Below, one piece after another: positions 10,001 to 22,000 of a stretch of DNA of 64,000 bases. Origin of the DNA: Platanthera guangdongensis (lineage: Eukaryota; Streptophyta; Magnoliopsida; Asparagales; Orchidaceae); the NCBI GenBank assembly GCA_039583875.1, contig CM077158.1, positions 239,553,447 to 239,617,446 of the forward strand. Reading direction: 5' to 3'. A program made the translations under genes and the position numbers. Below the pieces are notes generated by a model. That model saw nothing but the letters and a program-made list of their open reading frames with translations. It was not told the DNA's origin and made no database searches. Position 1 is the stretch's first letter. Each line of letters opens with the position of its first letter.

Positions 10001-13000
10001 TATTGATTCTGGAAGTCTAAGTGAACCGGGGATAATGCAATAGAAGGAGGATTTGCAATGGGTCTTGGAATTGAGCTTCCTACATCGACTAACTTCAAGA
10101 AGTGGAAGTCATGTATGAAAAACTATCTTTCGGGCGAGGACCTATGAGAGGTCGTTTGTGGAGACGAGGAGCAATAAGTTACTATTACTGCTGGAAATGC
10201 AGATGAGGTGAGAGCTTGGAGGAAGACAAATGTGAAATAAGAGTTTACTCTCAAGCAGACTATCTTAGCAGAACTCTTCGACAACATCATCAGATATTGG
10301 TCAGTTGCAGAGATTTGGACTTCCCTCGATGAGTTGTTCAATAGGAAGAATGTACCCCGACTCAATTCCTGCATAATGACTTGGTGAGAGACACTCAAGG
10401 AGATATGCCCATCTCAACGTTCTTCCTGAAGATGAAGAACTTGTGCACTGAGATTTCAGAGTTGGACCCTGATGAGACTATTTCGGAAGAGAAGCTGAAG
10501 AGGCACATAATATGCGGTTTGCGGAATGAGTATGTGGCCGTTGTTACTTCTGTTCAAGGCTGGGCCACTTAGCCGTCTTTGCTAGAGCCGGATAACTTGT
10601 TGGCTTCGCATGAGAGCTTAGCTAGACAAATGGCTGGAGTCACTATCTCTGAAGGAGGTAGTGAGACACCTTTCTCAGGGAAGAAGAAGAGATGAGAGAA
10701 GAAGAAGAAGAAGAAGCATGTTACTGGTGATGGCCCTTCAACTTCATATCAGCAAGAGTGGATCTATGCTCCTAAGCATGATTGGAAGAAGAAGAAAGGG
10801 CTGAGGTGCTACAGGTGCAATCAGCCGGGTCACTTCAAGAAGGACTGCAAGGTCAAGCTGCAACCGGAGCACGTTGCAGATAAAGAGAAAGCAGGTTCCA
10901 GTGCTGAGGAAGTCAGATGGGGGAATGTGTTCATGACAGGCATGTGTATCCGTGCCTTATCCACCATCGACTACAAAGATGACTGGATAGTGGACTCAGG
11001 GTGTGGTCACCACCTTATCAGGGACGAGTCGAAGTTCTCCTCTCTGTGGACGTTCTCAGGTAACAAAGCTATCATAACTGCTGATGACATTATACATGCA
11101 GTCGAGAAGGAGGGTGTCGTTTCTTTAGGTAGTGATAATGGTCCACTCATTTTGAGGTGTCTATCACGTACCGGGCATGAAGAAGAACCTCTTCTCAGTG
11201 AGCAATACGGTGGACGCGGGCTATCACATTTTATTCAGTCTGATAGCAATGAATTTTATCCGCAACGTGTCAACGGTAAAGACTGATGTTGCTCATATAG
11301 GGAGAAGGGTAAGGGACTTGTTTGTGCTATCAACAAGTTCATATGTTGATCGGATGAGGGCCAATGATAGTGCAGCTATCTGGCATGAGCGAATAGGACA
11401 CGTTATGATGGACAAGTTGAAAGCTATATCAGTGAAGAACCTTGTTAAAGGATTGCCTAAGTTGTTATCCTTCGGTGACGGTCATGTCTGTGTGGGGTGT
11501 CAATATAGAAAGGTTCATCGCCTTCCGTTTGACAAGTCGCAGACAATGAGTAAAGCACCATTGGAGTGTATCCATGATGATATGATGGGGCAGACCGTCA
11601 CCTCCAGTCTTGGAGGTAGCAGCTACATGCTGGTGTTGATTGATGACTACTCGAGGCACACTTGGGTATAATTCATGAATGAGAGGTCAGACACGTTTTG
11701 TTTGTTTGTGGAGTTCAAGGAGCTGATGGAGGGTCGGCTTGGCCTGCGGATTAAGAAGTTGAGAACGGACGATGGAGGTTAGTTTGTTTCAAATAAGTTC
11801 TTTAACTTCTGCCGGAAGCACGAGATCCGAAGAGAAGTCACTTGTGCTCATACTCCGCAACAAAATGGAGTAGCAGAGTGGAAGATCCATCATCTGATGG
11901 AAACCTACAAGTGTTGACTTCGGCTCTATTTGTTTGGGCATTTCGGAGCTCCGTTTTGGGCAAACGCCACCGGAAGGCGGGTAAACAAATGAACCTCCGG
12001 CGGCGTTTGCTTCGTTTCCACCCGCCCACCTTGAGAAACGCCCCAAAAAGCTCCGTTTGGAGCAGCCACCTCCCCCCTCCGTTTCAAACACTCCGTTTCC
12101 ACCCGCCGGATCGATCCGCCACCGCCGAAACAAATGAAGCCTTCATTCCAAAGACATTACAAGGTCCTTTTGGGTGGAAGGGATGGTCTGGGAAACTTAT
12201 ATCATCAATCAGATGCCTCTGAGTCCAATCAACATGATGTTTTCTCATGAGATTATATTTAAGGAGAGGCCTGGAGTTGGACACCTTCGGGTGTTTAGGT
12301 CAACCCGCTATGTACACGTCTTGGATGCTCTTAGGACAAAGCTGGATGCGAAGGAGAGGAAGCTTGTCTTCGTGGGCTATAATAAGCGGAAGAAGGGATG
12401 GAAGTGTATGGATCCAGTGATGAAGAAGTTCGTCGTCTCCAGAGACGTGGTCTTTGACGAATTGACGTCATATGGAGGTGGCTCTTCTGTGGAGCTTTAA
12501 GAATACATGCCGGACAACGAGCAGGAGGAGGCTGCTAAGGTTCTTCTGGTGGAGCTTCCTGGGTCACCAGGAGCTCCAGGTGTTTCTAGCTCCGGGGCGG
12601 AGACTTTGGGTTCAGGAAGCAGGGGGACCGATGCTCCAAGTTTGCCCGAGAATGAAGCTGGTTCAGAAGAAGAAGCGAAGGTGGTCAGCAAGGGTCAAAC
12701 TCTTCGGAGATCGAAGAGGACCATCAAACCACTAGGTCGTTATTGCATAGGAAACGCGGTGAGCTTCGTCTCTTGTTTCTTCGCAGGCTCTATGGACGAG
12801 CGAGAGCCTTCTAGATTTGAAGATGTCACTGGAGTCAAGGAGTGGGATAACTCCATGGATGAGGAGATGGATGCTCTTATGAAAAACGTGACATGGGACC
12901 TTGTGCCCAAGTTCGGAGGTCTTACTCCTATGACATGCAAGTGGATGTATAAGCTGAAGAAGAAGGCCGATAGGAGCATCGAGCAGTATAAGGTTCGTGT

Positions 13001-16000
13001 TGTAGGTCGAGGATTCTCTCAACTGTATGGAGAAGACTACGATGAGACGTTTAGTCCCGTGGCAAAAATGACTTCAGTACGAGTGGTGATGACCTTAGCG
13101 TCTTACCAAGACATGATTGGAAGATGTGGCAGCTAGACGTAAAGAATGTTTTTCTTTACGGGAAAATTGATAAGGAAATCTTCATGGTTCAGCCACCGGG
13201 ATACATGTCTTAAGATTATCCAGGATATGTTTGCAAGCTCTGGAAGGCTCTTTATGGATTGAAGCAGGCTCCACGAGCATGGTACGGGAAAATCGCAGTA
13301 TACCTCCAATTCTGCGATTTTTTGCCTCCGATTCAGATTCAAATCTGTTCATCAAGAAGAGGGGGAGATTCGTGTCTTGGTGTTGTTATACGTGGATGGC
13401 ATGATCGTCATGAGGAACTCCAAGTAGGAGGTAGCTAGGCTCAGTGCAGAGCTAGCTATTCAGTTTGAGATGAAGGACTTGGGTGAGCTCCACCACTTCC
13501 TTGGACTTGAGGTGGAGAGGAAAGAGTACGACATACTTGTTTCCCAAAGGGGCTATGCAGAACGGATCATTCAGCAGTTTGGCATGCGGGAGGAGAAGAG
13601 TAGCTCTACTCCACGTGATGTTGGCATCAAGCTTCGACGTGATGAGGGGAGGATACTTCCAGATCCTTTATATTTTCGGGCTCTGGTTGAGAGCCTTATT
13701 TACTTGACGATTACGTGGTCATTGCTTATGTTGTAGGCTGAGTAAGTCGGTAAATGGTGGAACCTAGGAAGCCTCATCTGGTGGCAAAAAGAGCATTCTG
13801 AAGTCGTGAATTCCACTTCTGATATGAGTCTCCTTTATGGGAGAGACAAGTACTTCAACATGCACGGTTACACAAACGCTGATTATGGGGGAGATTCAGA
13901 CGACTGGAAGTCGACTTCTGGTTATGTCTTCACATGTGGATTAGCGAGTATCTCGCGGTGCAGCAAGAAGCAGGATTCTTTGTTCGTCTCTACTATGAAA
14001 GAGGAGTACAAGGCCTTAGCTTTGGCAACTCGGGAAGCCATCTGGATTAGGAAGCTATTAGAGAACTTCCATGAAGAAGTATGGTGTCCCACTCTGCTAC
14101 ACGATGACAACGAGAGAGCTCTTAAACTGGTTAATAATCCAGTTTGTCACGCGCGGACCAAGCACATTGAGATTGAGCACTATTTCATTCGGAAGGTGTT
14201 AGAGGGGTATCTTGTGGTTGGACATGTGCGGAGCGAGGACAACATCACAGACATCTTCACGAAGCCACTGTCGAAGGGGCCATTTACACGATTACGGGGA
14301 CTGCTAGGCTGATTTCTGCTTCTCACTTCAAGGGGGAGTGTTAAATTTTTTTTAAATGAAAGTGACGGCCTGGGTGATCTGTCCACACGGTCTGTGCGGA
14401 CATGTTTGGTGGCTAGTCAGATTTGCAAAAGAGTGGTAGGCAGTTTGTTCCCTAAAGGTAACCAGGCAGATAGAATAGTTATCTATGCAGTTCGCCGATT
14501 TGTGCGGACTGGTTCTGGAGTCCGCTGGTTTTGTGCTAGCTGGTCATTGTATCCATTGGTGATGTGTTCGCACCAAGGATAGCTGGTGGTGTTGTCTTGC
14601 TCTGGTTTTGTACCAAGTCCAAGTGTGCTAAGTCCGGGAGGTCGCGTGGTTAGCACAAACTGCTTTCTTTGTCCGCCAAGTTCGGCAGCTATCAGCCTTG
14701 TGAGCTTTGGTTGCGGGCTTGGATTGTGCAGACTGGATTAGTGTCTGCAAGTGCGTGCGAACTGGAGCTGTGTCCGCTAGTGTGCAGACTGGTGGTGTTT
14801 CTGCAGGGTCTGCTGGTGTCGCGAACTGGCTGTCTGGCTAGTCGCTGCAACGAGGCGGACTGGCATTGTGTCCGCAGTTTGGCGAGTACTCTCAATACTC
14901 GTCGCGAGATAGGGTAGTGATCCTATCGGCTAGGGCGGTGATCACACTCCTCTCTGTGCCTATAAATAGGTTCTCATGTCACATCAACTTTACATCTGAA
15001 TGAACAGTAAGTGAGCTTGGGTGGTTTCTGTGGACAGGTTTTTGTGTTTGTGTGTTTTGAAAGAGTTGACTGGTGTTTGTTGTGCAGGTTGTGCGGACAG
15101 CGCGGAGAAGCCAGAGACTTGGTTCTAACTTTGGTCAGGGATCAGTGTGGACTATGCGTTTAGCAATTGGCGGTTAACAGTAGGCCACGACTTGCGGCCA
15201 GGCGGTCTGCTTTCTTCGACAACCTTTTTCCCAGTTCAATTAGTTGTCCACTTCTTGAGGCTTGTTCAAATCGACAGCAGCAGTTCGACGATCTGGTGGC
15301 TAGGCGACCTCGCAGTTAGGCGGTTTGCAGATCAGCGGACAGAGTTCTCAGCTTTGAAATAATAGGTTGTCCGAGTGTAACAGTCCAACTTTCTGAAACA
15401 GGAATTTTTGGGTGACACGACCTGGGACACGGGCGTGTCCCAGGGCGTGTCAGCTGATACGGCCTGCGACACGGGCGTGTCGCAGGGCGTGTCGAGGTTG
15501 TGTCGACGATCGGCCTTTGTGTCGACGATTTTTCGCTCGACGATGTGTCGAGAGGAGGCACACGGCCCAGGACACGGGCGTGTCCAAGGCCGTGTCGTGT
15601 GCTCGACGACTTTTACTCGACGATCGTCGAGTGTCGAGACGTGAGTGTTGAGTGTCGAGAGGTTGAACACGGCCTGTGACACGGGCGTGTCACAGGGCGT
15701 GTCAAATCGGGTCGGCGAACTCAGCCCAACGAAGCTTTTCGACAGGGCGTGTCTTTGTGCCGTGTCTGGGCACACGGCCTGGGACACGGGCGTGTCACAG
15801 GCCGTGTAAAGTCTCGGGATGTTTTGAGATTTTTTTCGCCCAGGCACACGGCCATAGACACGGGCGTGTCTGAAGGCGTGTTGGTGACACGGCCCATGAC
15901 ACGGGTGTGGCCCATGGGCGTGTCACTGGTTTGGATAGGTCGGTTGACCACCGCTTGAGGCACACGTCCCGGGACACGGCCGTGTCAGATCAAATTTAGT

Positions 16001-19000
16001 ATTTCTGGCAGTTTTGTGGTCGTCCATTCCTTCAGCTGGGATCCAATGGCTGAAGCTTCTTCCTCTTTTTCTTAAAGGCCGAAATCTGAGAAGTGGTTCT
16101 CATTTTATTTGGCCTTGATTTGTCTTCAAGTTGGAGAGAAAGAGAGAGAGGAAGAAGGAGGAAGAAGGGGAAGGGCTGCTGGTGGTGGTGCTGGTGGTTA
16201 CCGACGAGAAATCTGAAGCCGGCGTTGCGGAGGAAACGTTCTTACGAGCCAAATCAAGCTAGCTTTGAGGTCATGACACCGAAGCGGTCGTCAAGGGTAA
16301 CGACTTTTCTTCCTAACCATGTGAAGGCTTCCTTTTGGCATATCTTGTGATTTCCCCCACCAAGAGGTGGCTGATTTTGGGAATCTTTGGGTGGATGCTT
16401 GAAATCCCCTTTGTTAGCATATAGATCCGGAAATGGAGTACGGAATAGGCATGCTGTGTGAAGCCCATCTGGACAGGTTGGTCTGGATTGGTGATGTTGC
16501 ATACGAACCGGAGAAGACTCCGTGATAACGTGTCGTTTAAGGAGTCAACGGGTTATGCCTGCGAAAAGGAGTAGCAGGAAGTACTGGGGTGGTAGCCCAG
16601 GAAAATAGTCATGTGATGTTTTTGGGTCCAACCTGTGAATGAGGCACAGGAATTACTGGTGTGACCAGGAAAGGCCCTTTGTGATTCTTGATGTCGTAGG
16701 GTGTCCACCTGTGAAGCGAGTAACAGGAAGTACTGGCATGATAGCCAGGAAAGACCCCTGACATTTGTGCTTGTGCGGTGTCCACCTGTGGAGAGAGTCA
16801 CAGGAAGTACTGGGAGGCCCAGGAAAGACCCGCTGTTGTGCTAAAGAAATGGGTATAGAAAAATACCTAGGCTTGAATGCCAAGAACAGGATTGGTGAGA
16901 CCGACCCGCGCATTTGATTTATCTATGAGTACGCTGTACTCGGAGAAGGCAAGGCGATTTGAGCAACGGGGGGTGGAGGATCCGACCTGCGCTATGTCCG
17001 TCCGACGTGAGACCAAAAGGTGCGGTCTGTTGGAGCGCATAGCAAGAGTCTTCGGCCTGCGCGCCATGACACAATGAGGGGCTACGGGCCATCCCGGTGT
17101 AGGAAGATTAACTCCGGCTGCACGCCATGGAGTAAATGCTCAAGAGATTTACCGTTGGGTTGTGACCCTAATACGGTGGTGGGCAAGAGCTTTGCCAGAA
17201 CACCAAGAATGTGCCCTGAGTGCACGGACCGTTGGGCCGGGTGGCGAACGGTTGTGATAGCTTGTGTGCGTGAAAGCACATTTTGATGATATATATATTG
17301 CCATACTTGTGATTTGATATGCCTGCAGGGAAGAATACCGCTGCCCCGAGAGAAGGGGTAGGGTCGTTATAATTTGGTCAGGTGAACGCTGACCATTGCT
17401 TTTGTTTGCCACCGTTGGGTGGATTGTCCCTGTACAAGTGCTGGAGAGCCGAGCGGGACGCATAGAGGTTGTTGTTCCTGCTGTTGTTGCTGCTACTGCT
17501 GCTAGCCCTCGAAGGATATCTGTGTTGTTGTGTGTTTTCTTTTATTGTGGCCGGCCTGCGCGCCAATCTGTTTAGGCCACTGTTTGAAAGCCATGTAAGG
17601 CCATAAGGCCAACTCTTTGTACTTGTTGTAAGACATTCTATATCGTCTAAAATGAAGAGTTCCAGTTGTAGTCTAGGCTTCCGCTAGAATGATTTGTGAT
17701 AGATGCGATGTGCTACTCTGGTATCATCTTGTACCTTCACCGTCTGTTTTGGAGACTTGGCGGCTTCTCATTGAGATCGCGCGGCTAGTTTTGTTTTTCT
17801 TATTGTTTCTTCCAACGGGTACATCAGCGAATCATATCTCGCTATGTATACATCCCCTTGTAAAAGTTGTTGATAGTATAAGGTTTCTTGCTCTTCTAGT
17901 GCTTCTGGTTTATTTGGCTTCGAATTAGTTGAGTGTTCATGCGCCTGGTTTCCTATTTTCCATGGTTTATAAATTTTTACAACAAGTGGTATCAAAGCCA
18001 GATTTTCAGTGCATTTTTTGATTGGAGTGGATCAACACTGGTGTGGTTGTTGTTTTTCATTGGCTCAGACGACGTTTTATTTCCTGGAGTGAAGGCATAG
18101 GAGGCGGAGTGGCCCTGTTGAAGGAGGCGGCGATTGTTTCGCCTGTGTAACACCCCCTCATCCGTCACGAATAATATAACAGAAGGTCTGGTCGGGGCCC
18201 CACGTCATATGAAACAGATAGACATAAGAGTTACTAAATGAAACTATAAACCCTTAATACTTTGAAAACGCATCCTAACTCAGAGTTGCATTCTAGCGGA
18301 AGAATAAAAGGAGCTATACAAAAACTACGCCCAAAGGCGAATGTCCACTAAATAAAACATTAGGAATGAAATAACAACATCTATATATTTGGCCTTAAGC
18401 TCTTACATCAATAGCGTTTAACCAATTAAAATGGTTTGCATACAACGACATGCAGACCTGCAACACATGAAAAATAACTAAACAAACAATTGGGCCTTCG
18501 AGGGCCAACTCATCAAGAAGAGCTTCAGCCCGCTATTTCCCGCTTGGCTCTGCAGCACCTGCAAGCAAACATTCCACCAAGCGGTGACAAACAAAGCAAC
18601 GATCAACAAGAGCTGACCAAATTATAACGTCCTCACCCCTTTCTCGGGGTGGCGGTGCTTCTTCCCTGCAAGTGGATTAACATAATCACATAAGACTAGA
18701 ATGTGTCATTCAAGCACCAAACACCACAAACGTTGGTGTAACCGGCCCAACGTCTCGTGCACTCTGGGCACCTTATTAGTGTATCAGACTTCCCCAGGTC
18801 TCGCCACCATCCTCATTCCTGGACTGGATGACAACACATTGAGCATTCGCTAGCCGTGACTCAAGGTCCTCAGCTTTCTCCTATGTCTGTAGAAATACAC
18901 CGGTTTCTTTAGGTAGTCGAACTACACCACATAGTGCCGGTATAATTCAGTCAAGCTCATTGCTCAAATCGTCAGACCCACACGCACGACGCGGGTCAAC

Positions 19001-22000
19001 CTCCCCTTGCTTGTTATCGCCTACATAACCGATTGTTATGTAACAAGGGTGACACTCGCGGCCTCCTGAGATGGACACTCAAGACGCACAACTCCAAACA
19101 CTAGCCCTACGGTCTCCGAGATACTGGATTCGCACAAACACGACAAAGCTCCCCGGGAGTTAATGTCGACGATCCAATGACCTCGTGTAAACATTAGGGT
19201 GTTTCCTAGAGAACACCTCCAGTACTCACTGCTGCTCCGTGCAGACCCCCAAATGCCAAACATACAACTTCCATGGAGTTTTCTCCGGGAAACCCAGAAC
19301 ATCACCATTCCAGACCAACATGTCTGGATGGGCTTCACACGACATACATAAACCATACTCACGCTTCCGGGTGCTAATGCAATTAATAACGGGGATGTAA
19401 ATATCGACCCGTCGGAGAGCACCCTTCTCTCACCAGTCGGTGGAGAGGGGCTTCCATGCAAATATGCTAGTTAAGGACTTCACCTTCCCAAGAAGAAAAG
19501 TCGTTACCCTTGATGTGCGTTTCAGAGGCATGACTCAGTCCCGGACGACCTTCGTTGCGGTTGTCCACGCACGGATCCGAGCTCCAAATCGAACGTTTCA
19601 CCACGATCCCTAGCCAAACTCGAGTTGCTCACCACCAACAACTCCGGACGACCTCCTCCCGCAAGCGTAAACCCAACACTAACCCTCTTGGTCAGCCAAG
19701 AGGAGAGGGAGGTCGGTCATGGCCACAAACCTAGCCGGTGGTTTCCCCCTTACTAGCGGCGGCTAGGACAAAGAGAGGAGAATGGGTGAGTGAGGTAGGG
19801 CTCGGGTTTACGCGTGAAAGAGAAGGACAAGAGAGAAAGAGGATGGAACTCCTTCCTCCTTCCAACCGGCAGTCGATCAGGACTCTTCTCCTTCTATCAA
19901 TGGTGACGGGAGAGGAAAAGGCGGATCGGGATTCTCCTCCTTCCGGTTTCGCCAAGTGAGAAAAAGAGAGCGAGAGGGAGATTGATCGGGAGAGAGGGAG
20001 ACGAAAAAGCAGCTAAGAGAGGGGGAGGGTTAGGTTTAGGTTTTATATTAAACCCTAGCCCAAACCCTCTATCCGCAACCCAAACCTCTGAACGCATCAC
20101 AAAATTATTTTGCTTAAATTTAGGGCATTACAATTCTCTCCTCCCCAAAATTTAAAATATGAATAACGAGATGAAATTTGTCATACCTGAGCAAAATAAA
20201 TCGGGGTACTCGTGCATGACCTCCTCTGGCTCCCAAGAGAGCTCCTCGCGCCCACAATTGTCCCAACGGTCTCTCACCATCTTGATTGTCTTTCTCTGCA
20301 ACTGTCGTATGTGTTAGGTATTGTATCCACAATAACCTAGATTTGTGTGAAGTCACCCTTGAATTAAGTTGAATTAATTATGTATTTGTTGTTATTCTTT
20401 AGTTGAGTTCTTGTAGGTCATTATTGCTAAGTGCAGACCAATGTCAATTTACAATGAGTCACTAAACACATGACCATGCAATGTAATCCATCATTGTGTG
20501 AAACATGGTGTTGACTCATATGTAACCTCTCTATTGGGATACACTTCATTTTCAAGTACTAAAACAATGAAAGAAAGGAAGGGTTGCCAGTTTTCAACAA
20601 AGAAGAATTAATTTTTCAGAAAAATTTTCTAAGTGCTTTTCTCGAGAAGATGAAGTCTATTTCTCGAGAAGTCTAAATTTATTTCTCGAGAAAGCAAAGC
20701 TGTTCTCGAGAAACCTTAAAACCTCTCGGAAAATTCTCAGAAACTATCTTTAAGTCTTTTTCTCGAGAAAGCTCTGAAGATTCTCGAGAAGCCAAATTTA
20801 GTTCTCAAGAAAGCAAAGTAGTTCACGAGAAGTCAAAATTGTTTCTCGAGAAGCTAAGTATTTTTTCTCGAGACGACAAGTTCTTTCTCGAGAAATCAGT
20901 TCTTCAGTTCATAAAATTTGCGCTAAGTATTTTCTCGAGAAGTCTAAGTACATTTCTCGAGAAAGCAAATCATTTCTCGAGAAGTCAAATTCTTCTCGAG
21001 AAATAGGGTTGCAGAAAATTTCCTTTTAAATAGTCTAACGGGATTTCGATATAACCTAAGTTTCTCATGATTTGTCCATGTGGATCATTCCTTAATGATT
21101 TCAGACCTTTAGACGATATTCTATATAAAGTCTTCTCAGAGGAATCACTAACCCTAATAACAAGATTATTCTGAATCGCAATAAAATTTCAAATCGGGAG
21201 AAGCCATGCCATCTTCGTCGATCTTCATTGTCGCTCCTCTCTCGATCCAGTGATTCCAAGAAGAAAAGATTTGACAAATCATAGATTCAAGTTCTTCAAA
21301 CATCTACTTGATCGTGTCGGGTCCTAAGCATTTCAGATCAAAGTTTTCTCTAGATTTCTTCCTCAACTTCTTCACAAAGATTTTCATTTTCAAGAAGGAA
21401 GAATCTTAAGGATTTCAGATCTGAGAGTGTAAAGTTTTTGTTGTTGTAAAAATCTATTTTTACTCTTTGTAGGAAGTTTGTTCTTCCAAGTGTAAATCCC
21501 GTATTGGGGGATCGAGTTTGTAGGAGCTTTGCTCACCGAGTTTGTATGGGTGTGTTATCTCCGAGTTGTAGGAGCGTTGCTCCGAGTTTTAGGATTGTTG
21601 CAATCCGAGATTTAGTGAAGTAGCTGAGGGTATCCATGGTGCTAGATAGGCGAGGTGGAGAGTGGACGTACCCAAAATTAGGGAACCACTATAAAATCCT
21701 TGTGTCGTCTGGGTTATGCTTGGTTATTTTTTGTGTTATCACTCTCAAATTTTTATTCCACAAAAGACGTAGAACTCACTTATTCAACCCCCCCTCTAGG
21801 TGATTTAGGTAGGCAACTAGATACCTTCAATTGGTATCAGAGGGAGGTTGTTTACAAAAAGGTTCACTATCGATAATGCAAACTAGGGCCACTCTAGTAG
21901 ATAGGCCACTATCCACCGGCACACTATCGGCCTCCAACACAGAATCGGGTTCCCGCACCGCCTTCCTCAACATAGAAATATGGAAAATGTCGTGCAACCC

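Larger units (their letters stand above)
8619..17981 (+). mobile_element. Inner Ty1/copia element with identical ACAAG target duplication
   Basis: It is inserted in the PBS leader of the outer copia. ACAAG at 8614-8618 is repeated at 17982-17986. LTRs are 8619-9949 (1331 bp) and 14339-17981, the latter swollen by an inserted related LTR. PBS TGGTGTCAGAG follows the 5' LTR and polypurine AGGGGGAG precedes the 3' LTR. Gag, protease, integrase, RT and RNase H are in the copia order, but with several frameshifts, stops, a MITE and a mutated RT active site. Confidence 0.9.
14339..17981 (+). repeat. 3' LTR of inner copia with an inserted LTR
   Basis: It is preceded by the polypurine tract CAAGGGGGAG. 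It matches the 5' LTR to about 15375 and again from about 17755 to the end (AAATTTTTACA at 17981). The intervening 2.4 kb is a foreign LTR. Numerous differences from the 5' LTR indicate an old insertion. Confidence 0.85.

Noticed and set aside
15332..15963. ORFs on both strands encoding repeating [14 protein letters not shown] peptides
   Set aside because: They are translations of the GACACGG/CGTGTC array in an LTR, open in several frames because the repeat has no stops.
20635..21005. CRISPR-like array
   Set aside because: The repeat is a 10-bp palindrome with short similar spacers inside a plant LTR; CRISPR arrays do not occur in plant nuclear DNA.
20635..21005. Heat-shock element cluster
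   Set aside because: HSE needs alternating nGAAn units with two bases between TTC and GAA; here four bases separate them, so the match is not convincing.
20312..21868. Complete solo LTR with target duplication
   Set aside because: A PBS follows the LTR and no matching 5-bp flanks could be found, so it is a truncated element rather than a clean solo LTR.
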